A DNA stretch of 64,000 nt. It comes from Kribbella sindirgiensis (GTDB taxonomy: Bacteria > Actinomycetota > Actinomycetes > Propionibacteriales > Kribbellaceae). Location of the stretch: assembly GCF_004331435.1 (NCBI RefSeq), contig NZ_SJKA01000006.1, positions 434,001-498,000 on the forward strand, read 5' to 3'. This document shows, piece by piece, positions 1 through 7,286 of this stretch. The translations under genes were made by a program, and so were the position numbers. How positions within the stretch are numbered: the first letter of the stretch is position 1; the number at the start of each line of letters is the position of its first letter. The notes under the pieces were generated by a model. It did not search any database and was not told the origin of the DNA. It was given only the letters and a program-made list of their open reading frames with translations.

Positions 1-565
1 TCTCGTTGGTTCCCGGCCGCCAGGCGCCGATCACCTGGGCGTGCCGGCCGACCGTGAGCATCGACAGGTCCGACACCGCGGGCGTTCCGTTGTACACGGC
101 AGCCGTGGTCCCGGACTGTACGTGCCCGACGACCTTCTGCCCGTGGTGGTCGAACTGGACTCCGTTCCGGCCGATCGCCGTGATCGCGACGGTCAGGTTG
201 ACGATGTTGACCCAGATCGCCTCGGCGGCCAGGATCCCGTCCGGCAGCAGTACGCCGCGCGCGTACAGGCCGTCGCCGATCCTGGCCTGGTCGATCGTGG
301 TCGGGCGGAGCTTCCAGACACTCGTTACACCGGTCAACTGGATCCGGTGCAGCCGGCCGTCGGATCCCTGCACCTGCAGGAGATCCTGGTTCCGGCCGGT
401 GATCACACCTTCGGCGAAGTTCGGGTCCGGCTGGCCGGCGTCCGGAGTCTGCGCGGCGAACGCGGCCTCCGGGGCGAGCGAGCCCATGGCGGTGGCGGCG
501 ACCAGGCCGGTCGCACCGAGGGCGGCGCGGCTGAGCAGCGAGCGGCGGTCCATCGTGGTGGTCAT
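1..565 (-). CDS. Tat-signal secreted protein, 3' part outside window
   Basis: The gene reads leftward from ATG 565 and has no stop before the window edge, so only about 188 residues are visible. A GAGGAG ribosome site lies just upstream. The N-terminus carries a twin-arginine type signal (MDRRSLLSRAALGATG at residues 5-20) followed by a hydrophobic stretch and an Ala-rich cleavage region near AFAAQ. The rest alternates short beta-like segments with G-x-I-T-G and V-G-x-x-V motifs. That pattern is reminiscent of small beta-barrel (DUF5666/OB-like) exported proteins, but this is only a visual resemblance. It sits 12 nt after the cysteine-rich gene at 578-994 and is probably cotranscribed with it. 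Function unknown. Confidence 0.75.
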   Translation of the reverse strand, partial: MTTTMDRRSLLSRAALGATGLVAATAMGSLAPEAAFAAQTPDAGQPDPNFAEGVITGRNQDLLQVQGSDGRLHRIQLTGVTSVWKLRPTTIDQARIGDGLYARGVLLPDGILAAEAIWVNIVNLTVAITAIGRNGVQFDHHGQKVVGHVQSGTTAAVYNGTPAVSDLSMLTVGRHAQVIGAWRPGTNE

Positions 566-577
566 CTCGGTCTCCTC

Positions 578-994
578 TCAGGCCACGTCGATCGACACGG
601 GGGACAGGCCGCTGCTCAGGCTGAGGCCGAGCGCGCTGAACGCGGCCGGCGTGAAGTCGATGACCCTGTTCGAGGCGCAGTTCCCGCCGCAGCAGGAGCG
701 TTCGCCGCAGAACAGGTCGGTCTGCGGACCGCAGTCGGCGATCGACGTGACGATCCGCTTTCCGGTACACGGGCTGGTGGTGGCGTGCCGGAAACCGCAG
801 GTACGCCGGGACATCCCGGTGATCCCGCAGCTGTCCGGTCGAGTGATCGCGTAGCAGGCGTCCGAGGTGTTCGGCCACGCGTGCTGCATGCTTCCCGAAT
901 TGCACGTCCCGCAGGCGCCGTGCCCGGCGCTTCCACAGGGACCCCATGCGTTCCCACAACAGAACCATGAGGCTTCGGCGGTGATTCCGGCCAT
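578..994 (-). CDS. Cysteine-rich RlpA-like double-psi beta-barrel protein
   Basis: The product is 138 residues. Its ATG is preceded by a good GGAGGA site, which fixes the start. It contains 14 cysteines, including CC pairs and a C-G-T-C motif. The C-terminal half (roughly 75-138) has the signature of a double-psi beta-barrel domain: TSIADCGP, then VIDFTPAAFSALG, then a short V-S-I-D-V ending. This fold is known from RlpA, expansins and barwin, which are extracellular and act on or bind polysaccharide. No signal peptide is visible, which is odd for so many cysteines. The next gene, 12 nt downstream, encodes a Tat-signal protein, so co-export is possible but unproven. A catalytic role is not established. 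Confidence 0.8.
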   Translation of the reverse strand: MAGITAEASWFCCGNAWGPCGSAGHGACGTCNSGSMQHAWPNTSDACYAITRPDSCGITGMSRRTCGFRHATTSPCTGKRIVTSIADCGPQTDLFCGERSCCGGNCASNRVIDFTPAAFSALGLSLSSGLSPVSIDVA

Positions 995-1098
995 GACAGA
1001 TTCCTCCAGGTCTAGGGGCGGTAAGACCTACAAGAACTCTTTGTACTCCGGTTCGGCGGAATCTCCCAGAGGTAATCGAAGAAACGGAAACTTTTTGC

Positions 1099-2598
1099 CT
1101 AGCGTTCCGAACTGAGTCGCTGGCCGCGGAGGAGGAACCAGGCGACGACCGCGGTGGTCAGCAGGACGGCAGCGCCGACGCCGGCGGCGATCGAAACCCC
1201 GTGGGCGAAGGACTCCCGGGCCGCGTCGAGCAACTGAGCCGCCGCCTCCGGTGGAAGCTGCGCGGCCGCCTCGACCGCTCCGCCCAGCGACTCGTGCGCT
1301 CCCTCGGGAGTACCCGCGGGACCGGTGAAATCGCGGTACACGCCCGTGACGATCGACCCGAGGAACGCGATCCCCAGCGCCGCACCGAGCTCGTACGCCG
1401 TCTCGGACACCGCACTCGCCGCGCCCGCCTCCTCCTTCGGTACGGCGGCCAGGATCACGTCGGCCGTGACGGTGAACGAGAACCCGGCACCCGCCCCGAC
1501 CACGAGCAACGCCGCGCCGAGCAGCGGATACCCGGTGTCCTGGCTGATCGTGGTCAGCGCCGCGAGCGCCAGCCCGATGGCCGCGAGACCACCGGCCACC
1601 ACCGCCCGCACCGAGAACCGGCGCGCCACCTGCCCGGCGAGCAGACCGGCGACGATCGAACCGATCGCGGCGGGCAACTCCGCGAGCCCGGCCTCGATCG
1701 GCCGCCGCTCTTGCACCAGTTGCAGGAACTGCGACAGGAAGAAGATCAATCCCGAGAGGCCGAGGATCGTGAGCAGATCGGCCAGTACGGCGCTGCTGAA
1801 ACCACGGCTGCGGAACAACCGCAGGTCCAGCAGCGGGACCGGGAGCCGACGCTGACGACGTACGAACCCGTAGAGAGCGCCGGCGCCGACCAGGCCTGCG
1901 GCCAGTGGGATCCAGTCGAACCCGTGCGCCGCGAACTCCTTGATCGCGTAGACGATTCCGATCATCCCGACCATCGACAGCACCACGCTCGCCAGGTCCC
2001 ACGGGCCCGGCTCCGGATTGCGCGACTCGGGCAGCAAGCGAGCGCCGACGACGACCAGCACCGCCATCACCGGCAGGTTGATGAGGAAGACCGAGCCCCA
2101 CCAGAAGTTCTCCAGCAGGACACCGCCGACGATCGGGCCGATCGCCATCCCCGCGGACGCCGCGGCGCCCCAGATCCCGATCGCGACACTGCGCTCCCGC
2201 GGGTCGTGGAACAGGTTGCGGATCAGGGCGAGCGTGGCCGGCATCAGCGTCGCGCCCGCGACCCCCAGCAGTGCTCGCGCGACGATCATCAGCTCGGCGG
2301 AGTTCGCGTACGCGTTCAGTACCGAGATCGCGCCGAACGCCGTCGCCCCGATCAGCAGGATGCGCTTGCGGCCGATCCGGTCGCCGAGGCTGCCCATCGA
2401 CACGAGCAGCCCGGCGAGCACGAACGAGTACGCGTCGCCGATCCACAGCAACTGGGTGCCCGACGGCTTCAGGTCCTCGGACAGGAACGGGGTCGCGAGG
2501 CCGAGCACCGTCGCGTCGAGCGCGACCAGGAGGACGGCCAGCACGAGGACGCCGAGCGCCAGCCAGCGCCTCGGCCGGGTGATGGCTTGCTGCTTCAT
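1099..2598 (-). CDS. MFS multidrug efflux transporter, DHA2 (EmrB/QacA) type
   Basis: This 499-residue integral membrane protein has about 14 hydrophobic segments, the usual size and topology of 14-TM drug:proton antiporters. The signature loop between TM2 and TM3 reads GSLGDRIGRKRIL, and the motif-C region ALLGVAGATLMPATLALI is recognisable near residues 110-125. It would export drugs or other amphiphiles from the cytoplasm using the proton gradient. Its start overlaps the stop of the TetR gene by 4 bp, so the two are translationally coupled and regulated from the operator at 3160-3183. The substrate cannot be deduced. Confidence 0.93.
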   Translation of the reverse strand: MKQQAITRPRRWLALGVLVLAVLLVALDATVLGLATPFLSEDLKPSGTQLLWIGDAYSFVLAGLLVSMGSLGDRIGRKRILLIGATAFGAISVLNAYANSAELMIVARALLGVAGATLMPATLALIRNLFHDPRERSVAIGIWGAAASAGMAIGPIVGGVLLENFWWGSVFLINLPVMAVLVVVGARLLPESRNPEPGPWDLASVVLSMVGMIGIVYAIKEFAAHGFDWIPLAAGLVGAGALYGFVRRQRRLPVPLLDLRLFRSRGFSSAVLADLLTILGLSGLIFFLSQFLQLVQERRPIEAGLAELPAAIGSIVAGLLAGQVARRFSVRAVVAGGLAAIGLALAALTTISQDTGYPLLGAALLVVGAGAGFSFTVTADVILAAVPKEEAGAASAVSETAYELGAALGIAFLGSIVTGVYRDFTGPAGTPEGAHESLGGAVEAAAQLPPEAAAQLLDAARESFAHGVSIAAGVGAAVLLTTAVVAWFLLRGQRLSSER

Positions 2599-3143
2599 TT
2601 CTCTCTCCGTAGCGCGCCGCCGAGCAGTAGCTCAGTGACGTTCGAACTCGAATCCTTGGGGGCGACGCGGCCTTCGTAGACGGCCCAGGCCGCGGAAACC
2701 AGCAGCCCGTAGAGCGCTTCGGTCAGCCACACCGGGCTGAGGTCGATCCGGAACTCGCCGGCTTCCTGACCGCGCCGGAACAACGCGACCAGGCGCGCGT
2801 CGAGCCGGGCCCAGCCCTCGTTCTGCTCGTCGCCCTCGAACAGCTGGTTCTCGGAGTACAGGAACGCGAGCAGTCCCGCGGCAGGCTCCAGCTCGCGCAC
2901 AAGGCGCCGTACGGCGTCCGGGGCCGGACCCTCGTCGACGGACGCCCGCTCCGCCGCGGCCTCGCACTCGGCGATGCCGAGGTCCTCGAGCGCCCGGACC
3001 AGCGCGTCCCGCCCGGCGAACTGCCGGTTCAGCGTGGCGCGACTGATCCCCGCGGCGCGAGCCACCTCGTCCATCGTCGCCGAGGACCTCCGCATCAGCA
3101 GACTCGCGGCGGCCCGCAGTACCTGGTCCCGATCAACAGCCAT
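2595..3143 (-). CDS. TetR family transcriptional repressor
   Basis: The product is 182 residues if started at ATG 3143 (MAVDRDQVLRAAASLL). An upstream in-frame ATG at 3170 would lie inside the operator palindrome and add nine unconvincing residues, so the shorter start is preferred. The N-terminal helix-turn-helix is clear (MDEVARAAGISRATLNRQFAGRDALVRAL, roughly residues 25-53, a typical TetR_N domain). A variable alpha-helical ligand domain follows. It overlaps the efflux gene by 4 bp and probably represses it and itself through the 3160-3183 site, releasing DNA when an exported compound binds. Confidence 0.9.
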   Translation of the reverse strand: MAVDRDQVLRAAASLLMRRSSATMDEVARAAGISRATLNRQFAGRDALVRALEDLGIAECEAAAERASVDEGPAPDAVRRLVRELEPAAGLLAFLYSENQLFEGDEQNEGWARLDARLVALFRRGQEAGEFRIDLSPVWLTEALYGLLVSAAWAVYEGRVAPKDSSSNVTELLLGGALRREK

Positions 3144-3159
3144 GAGACGAGAATACCTC

Positions 3160-3183
3160 ATATGAGACATTCGTGTCTCATAT
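3160..3183. promoter_or_regulatory. Palindromic operator for the TetR/MFS operon
   Basis: The site is a perfect inverted repeat with 10-bp arms (ATATGAGACA and TGTCTCATAT) around a 4-bp TTCG centre. It lies immediately upstream of the TetR start. An extra ATGAGAC half-site lies 20 bp away at 3142-3148, overlapping the start codon. This is the size and placement expected of an autoregulatory TetR operator. Confidence 0.8.
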
Positions 3184-3290
3184 TGGTCAGTAATCTAGTT
3201 CTGCAGTCAGTATGCGGTATACGATCTTCGCGAACGTGCCGGTGTGACCTGCCGAACGGTGAGATAGATCGGGACCCGATACACTTGGCG

Positions 3291-3415
3291 CGTTTGTGGA
3301 GGGGAGTATCCCCGAAGCGGCAGCGTCGTCATCACGGGAGGCCTGGACGGCCGAACCGGTGCTGCCGGCCCGGATCGATCGAGGACACGCGATCCAGGTG
3401 GGAGAGACCTCCGGA
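3291..3415 (+). promoter_or_regulatory. yybP-ykoY type (manganese) riboswitch leader
   Basis: The leader holds the two hallmark segments of this riboswitch class: GGGGAGTA at 3301-3308 and GAGACCTCC at 3404-3412. GGAGG (3298-3302) can pair with CCTCC (3408-3412) as the closing helix. Between them lie GTCATCACGG and a GC-rich hairpin (CCGGTGCTGCCGG). The class senses Mn2+ and very commonly precedes TerC/Alx-family genes, as here. The downstream ribosome site (GGAGG 3441-3445) is a plausible control point. The assignment is by eye from the motifs and the gene context. Confidence 0.8.
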
Positions 3416-3451
3416 CCAAGCTCGCTGTTCGCCGACGTCCGGAGGTTCGTC

Positions 3452-4465
3452 ATGGTCTCTGTCATGTCCCCTGCCGTCTGGGTGCTGACGATCGCCGGGT
3501 TGCTCGCGATCGTCGCGTTCGACCTGGTCGTGATCGCCCGCCGCAACCACACCGTGACGATCAAGGACGCGACCCGCTGGGTGCTGTTCTACGTCGGTCT
3601 CGCCGGGCTGTTCGCGCTCGGGCTGTTCCTGTTCAGCCCCGGGCAGTCGGGCAGCGAGTTCGTCGCCGGGTACATCACCGAGTACAGCCTGAGCGTCGAC
3701 AACCTGTTCGTGTTCGTGATCATCATGGCGCGGTTCGCGGTCCCGAGCCTGGCGCAGGACAAGGTGCTGTACGTCGGCATCGTGGTCTCGATGCTGCTCC
3801 GGGCGATCTTCATCCTGGCCGGCGCGGCAGCGATCTCGGCCGCGAGTTGGGTCTTCTACATCTTCGGAGCGTTCCTGGTCTACACCGCGGTCCGGCTGGC
3901 GATCGAGGGCGAGAGCGACGAGCAGGCCATCAACGACTCACAGAGCCAGGAGAACGTCGTGATCCGCGGGATGCGCCGGATCCTGCCGCTGCAGCATGAC
4001 TACGACGGCGCCAAACTGGTCACCAGGACCAACGGCCGGCGGATGCTCACCCCGCTCGTGATCGTGATCGCCGCGATCGGGATGGCGAACGTGATCTTCG
4101 CGCTGGACTCGATCCCGGCGATCTTCGGGCTCACCCAGGACGCGTACATCGTGCTGACCGCGAACGCGTTCGCGCTGATGGGCCTGCGGCAGCTGTACTT
4201 CCTGATCGGCGGCCTGCTGGAGCGGATCGTCTACCTGAACGTCGGCCTGTCGGTGATCCTCGCGTTCATCGGCGTGAAGCTGATCATCGAGGCGCTGCAC
4301 GGCTCGCACATCGACGACATCGGCGCGATCCACCTGCCGCACATCGGCATCCTGACCTCGCTCGGCTTCATCGTCGGCACGCTGTTCGTCACCACGGTCG
4401 CCAGCCTGCTCAAATCCGCGCGCGACAACCGCCGCGAAGCCATCCGCATCAAGATCGACGAGTGA
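3452..4465 (+). CDS. TerC/Alx family membrane protein, probable metal (Mn2+) exporter
   Basis: The product is 337 residues from ATG 3452, which has a GGAGG six bases upstream. A longer frame reading would start inside the riboswitch and is rejected. Seven or more hydrophobic segments are visible. The TerC signature acidic residues lie in the membrane: AFDLVV near residue 23, EYSLSVDNLFVF near 78-88, and ALDSIPAIFGLTQD in the second half. TerC/Alx/MeeY proteins export manganese or help metallate exported proteins. The preceding yybP-ykoY leader supports Mn2+-responsive expression. The gene stands alone, divergent from the TetR operon. Confidence 0.9.
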   Translation: MVSVMSPAVWVLTIAGLLAIVAFDLVVIARRNHTVTIKDATRWVLFYVGLAGLFALGLFLFSPGQSGSEFVAGYITEYSLSVDNLFVFVIIMARFAVPSLAQDKVLYVGIVVSMLLRAIFILAGAAAISAASWVFYIFGAFLVYTAVRLAIEGESDEQAINDSQSQENVVIRGMRRILPLQHDYDGAKLVTRTNGRRMLTPLVIVIAAIGMANVIFALDSIPAIFGLTQDAYIVLTANAFALMGLRQLYFLIGGLLERIVYLNVGLSVILAFIGVKLIIEALHGSHIDDIGAIHLPHIGILTSLGFIVGTLFVTTVASLLKSARDNRREAIRIKIDE

Positions 4466-4569
4466 GCGGACCGCCAGCACTCATCAATCGCCGTCGACCT
4501 CCGTCCGATCGGTGTTCGTGAGCGGTGAGCCGCCCGCCGGAGCCGACTTGGTGAGTGCTGGCGGTCCGC
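4466..4569. repeat. Long-spaced 18-bp inverted repeat between convergent genes
   Basis: GCGGACCGCCAGCACTCA at 4466-4483 is the exact reverse complement of 4552-4569. The spacer is 68 bp. The left arm lies directly after the terC stop and the right arm lies inside the last codons of the convergent MFS gene. It may act as a bidirectional terminator or mRNA 3' stabiliser. There is no T-run. Confidence 0.8.
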
Positions 4570-5779
4570 CTCGGAGCCTGAGGTAGAGCGCCGGGATCGG
4601 TAGCCAGATGAGGCCGGACGCGAGCAGTGCGCCGCGCAACGACGTACGGCCGAGGGCGCCGAGCGGTGGGCCGCCGACGACCTGACCGATCGCGTTCGCC
4701 TGCGACACCATTGAGAGCACGGTCGCCCGGGAACGGGAGTCGACATGCCGGTTCAGCCAGCCGGAGTGGATCGGGCTCGTGAGGGTGTCGGCGATCTGCC
4801 GCAGCCAGAGCGCCGCGAGTGCGAGCCAGAGGTTCCCGGCGAACGCGAACAGGAACATGCCGAGGACGTCCAGCGCGGCGAGCGTCGCGAGGATGCCGGT
4901 CGGGTGCACGGCCTGCAGGCGTTCGGCGGAGAAGCGGTTCAGCAGCAGTGACGCACCCAGCGAGAGGACAGTGCCGGCCAGCGCCAGGAGCGTGAACCAG
5001 AACGCCGGGTCCGACGTACCGAACACGGTCGGGAAACTGAAGGTCAGCAGCTTCACCGACCACAGCCGGTCGAACGCCTCGCTGGACAGACCCGCGATCA
5101 GGCTGATGACCACCAGCGTCCGGACGACGGGACGCCGCCGGGCGACCCCCAGACCGTGCTTGAGCGTCTCGGCCATCTGCCGGAACGTCTCGCGCTCCTC
5201 GCGCGGCGTGCGATGGAAGTTCTGCTCACGCATGAACACCGCGAGCAGCAGGCCGAGCAGCATCGTTCCGGCGCCGGAGATCACCATCGGCAACGGCAGG
5301 CTGATCAGCCCGAGACCGCCGGCGGTGACCGTGCCGGCGATGCCCGCGGCGAGCCCCAACTGCTGCGTGCGGACGAACACCCGGCCCGCGCGTTCGGCGC
5401 CGATCTCGTCGGTGATCCAGGCCTGGTCGGCGCCGGACGTGAACGTGTAGCCGACGCCCCACAGCACCTGCGCGACGAGGATCGCCAGGAACGCCGGCAC
5501 CAGGCCCTGGAGCAGCAGGCCGGCGCCGATCAGCACGAAGCCGATCACGATCGAGAGCCGGCGGCTGTACAGGTCGGCGACGATGCCGGTGGGGACCTCG
5601 AAGAGGAAGCAGCTGAGCTCGAGGGCGGTCCCGACCAGGACCATCTGGAGCGGGTCGAGCCCGGCCTCGCGGACGTAGTACACGAGGTTGAGCGTGAAGG
5701 ACAGGGCGGCCAGGAAGGACCAGGCGGCGTTGTAGACGTAGTACGTCCGGGTGGGGTCGGCGGACCGGTAGGAAGACAT
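4484..5779 (-). CDS. MFS transporter (DHA3-like efflux)
   Basis: The 431-residue protein has about 12 membrane segments. The TM2-TM3 loop motif reads TGIVADLYSRRLSI, and the GVGYTFTSGADQAWITDEIGAERAGRVF segment (around 90-120) is typical of the MefA/DHA3-like branch of major facilitators. This branch often exports macrolides or siderophores, but the substrate here is unknown. The start ATG follows an AGGAGC ribosome site that is buried in one arm of the 5788-5892 inverted repeat. A five-codon mini-ORF precedes it. Expression is therefore probably controlled post-initiation by leader translation. Confidence 0.88.
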   Translation of the reverse strand: MSSYRSADPTRTYYVYNAAWSFLAALSFTLNLVYYVREAGLDPLQMVLVGTALELSCFLFEVPTGIVADLYSRRLSIVIGFVLIGAGLLLQGLVPAFLAILVAQVLWGVGYTFTSGADQAWITDEIGAERAGRVFVRTQQLGLAAGIAGTVTAGGLGLISLPLPMVISGAGTMLLGLLLAVFMREQNFHRTPREERETFRQMAETLKHGLGVARRRPVVRTLVVISLIAGLSSEAFDRLWSVKLLTFSFPTVFGTSDPAFWFTLLALAGTVLSLGASLLLNRFSAERLQAVHPTGILATLAALDVLGMFLFAFAGNLWLALAALWLRQIADTLTSPIHSGWLNRHVDSRSRATVLSMVSQANAIGQVVGGPPLGALGRTSLRGALLASGLIWLPIPALYLRLRGGPPALTKSAPAGGSPLTNTDRTEVDGD

Positions 5780-5787
5780 CGGGAGCG

Positions 5788-5892
5788 GCTCCTGAAAGCG
5801 CGTGCGGGCAGGACGAAGCGCCGACCGGCAGGGTCAAACGCTTGCGTGGCGCACGGACGGCGGCAGGGCCGCGGTGGTGCGCTTTCAGGAGC
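5788..5892 (-). promoter_or_regulatory. SD-sequestering leader hairpin of the MFS gene
   Basis: GCTCCTGAAAGCGC (5788-5801) and GCGCTTTCAGGAGC (5879-5892) form a perfect 14-bp inverted repeat with a 77-nt spacer. On the minus-strand mRNA the downstream arm contains the AGGAGC ribosome site of the MFS gene. The upstream arm overlaps the stop codon of the mini-ORF at 5885-5902. A ribosome on the mini-ORF would block the upstream arm and free the ribosome site. Confidence 0.65.
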
Positions 5893-5902
5893 GGGTTCGC
5901 AT
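5885..5902 (-). CDS. Putative five-codon leader peptide MRTRS
   Basis: ATG CGA ACC CGC TCC TGA reads M-R-T-R-S on the minus strand. A -10-like TACTCT (5915-5910) ends seven bases before the ATG, so the transcript would be leaderless and start at the mini-ORF. The stop codon lies in the anti-SD arm of the hairpin. The Arg codons, position and pairing suggest a ribosome-stalling leader for the MFS gene. This is an inference from layout only. Confidence 0.5.
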   Translation of the reverse strand: MRTRS

Positions 5903-6064
5903 GGCGAACAGAGTAGGGGAGACCCGGCGCGTCTGCCTTCGAATTAGCCGACCCCGGTTGGTGATCAGGGGTACTATCGGTAGTGCCTGGCCCGGCCGTT
6001 CCCCCGTGATGGTCGGGTCAGGTTTCTCTTTGCCCGTCGACCGGCTTCCGGCCAGGATGAGCTA

Positions 6065-6940
6065 ATGGTCGCGCTGGGTGCTGTGGTGGAAGCAATGGGA
6101 CTCGAGCCGGTCCGACTGGAGCCGACCCGGCTCGGTGACGAGGACTCGGTTCGGAACGGGAACTGGCACCTCTGGACAGGCGATGGCGACCGTCACATCC
6201 TGCGGCGGTACCACCTGCTGAGGACTGAAGAGGACCTCACTTACGAGACCCAGGTGCTCGATCACCTGACAGCGCGCGGGTGGTGCGTCCCCGCGCGGAT
6301 CGCCGGTCCGGTCCGGTACGACGGACGCCTCTGGGCGGTCACCCGTTTCGTACCGGGCCAACCGCACAAGGATGAGACCGCGGCGCAGCAGGCGGAGCGT
6401 GGTGAGGTGCTTGCACGGTTGCATGCGGACCTGAGTGGCCTTGACCTCGGCGCGCGGCCGGGGTTCTTCCAGGCCGCGGACCTGGATGCGATGGGGGAGC
6501 TTCAGGGCTGGGACCGCGGTGTCGAACTGCTGCGGCCCGACCTCGCGGACCGAGCCGAGCAGGCGATGGACGGCGCGAAGGAACTGGTGCGGGCGCACGG
6601 TCTGCTGGAACTGCCGCAGACGATCGTGCACGGGGACTTCGCGAGCTGGAACCTGCACTTCGGCGAGGACGGTCGTTTCGCCGGGGTGATCGACTTCGAC
6701 CTGTGTCACCCGGACAGCCGCGCGTGGGAGCTCGTGATCGCCCGGGTGCGACCAGAGCTGATCGAGGGCTATCAGCGAGCCGCCACGGATCCGCTCACGG
6801 AACATGAGCTGGCTGCGATCGGGCCGTTGCGGGTTGTGTTCCGGGTGCTGATGGTGATGGCCGACCTCTGGAACGGCCGCCAGGCGGGGCGTTTCGACGA
6901 GGTGACGATCGACCGCCGGCTGGCCGCGGTCAGGTCTTGA
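6065..6940 (+). CDS. Aminoglycoside phosphotransferase-family small-molecule kinase
   Basis: The 291-residue protein has the APH/choline-kinase fold signature. The catalytic (Brenner) motif is IVHGDFASWNLHF near residues 188-200, and the metal-binding VIDFDLCHPDS follows about 12 residues later. The N-terminal lobe has an invariant-type strand region (HILRRYHLL). Such enzymes phosphorylate aminoglycosides, homoserine, fructosamine or other small metabolites, and the substrate cannot be told. AGGATGAG lies four bases before the ATG. It is divergent from the MFS gene and followed by a 346-bp gap. Confidence 0.85.
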   Translation: MVALGAVVEAMGLEPVRLEPTRLGDEDSVRNGNWHLWTGDGDRHILRRYHLLRTEEDLTYETQVLDHLTARGWCVPARIAGPVRYDGRLWAVTRFVPGQPHKDETAAQQAERGEVLARLHADLSGLDLGARPGFFQAADLDAMGELQGWDRGVELLRPDLADRAEQAMDGAKELVRAHGLLELPQTIVHGDFASWNLHFGEDGRFAGVIDFDLCHPDSRAWELVIARVRPELIEGYQRAATDPLTEHELAAIGPLRVVFRVLMVMADLWNGRQAGRFDEVTIDRRLAAVRS

Positions 6941-7286
6941 CATAGGGCGTCACCGGCAGGTTGACTGCGATATAGTTAACCGAAGAAATAAATTGTGGAT
7001 CGGTCCGGTGGCGGTGGCTCAGAGCGACTCCGGACGTGATCTCGTGATGCCCGGATCCGGTGGCGAGCCATCGGATCATTCGTCGTTCTACGACCGCTAG
7101 TTGCTGGGGGCAACGCCGGGAATCCCTTGTCTGCAAGGGATTGAGGCGCTTCGGTCACCGTCCGGTATCGACCCGGGCGGGAAGTCTTCCACTCCGCGGG
7201 GGTTGTGTGTCATCCTCCGGGATAGCGAAACCCGAGATCCTATCGGATATCGGTTCCACTCCAGCGCGTGAGGGAAAGGATGCGGA
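6941..7286 (+). promoter_or_regulatory. Leader/promoter region of the sugar ABC operon
   Basis: No coding sequence is convincing in these 346 bp. A TATAGT -10-like hexamer lies at 6971-6976 in a locally AT-rich stretch. A perfect hairpin, AATCCCTTG/CAAGGGATT with a TCTG loop, occupies 7121-7142. The last 60 bases hold CCTATCGGATATCGG, an imperfect palindrome that could be an operator. The region presumably carries the promoter and a long 5' leader of the transporter operon. Confidence 0.45.

Noticed and set aside
3296..3451. Upstream start for TerC inside the leader
   Set aside because: It would translate the riboswitch. GGAGG lies six bases before ATG 3452.
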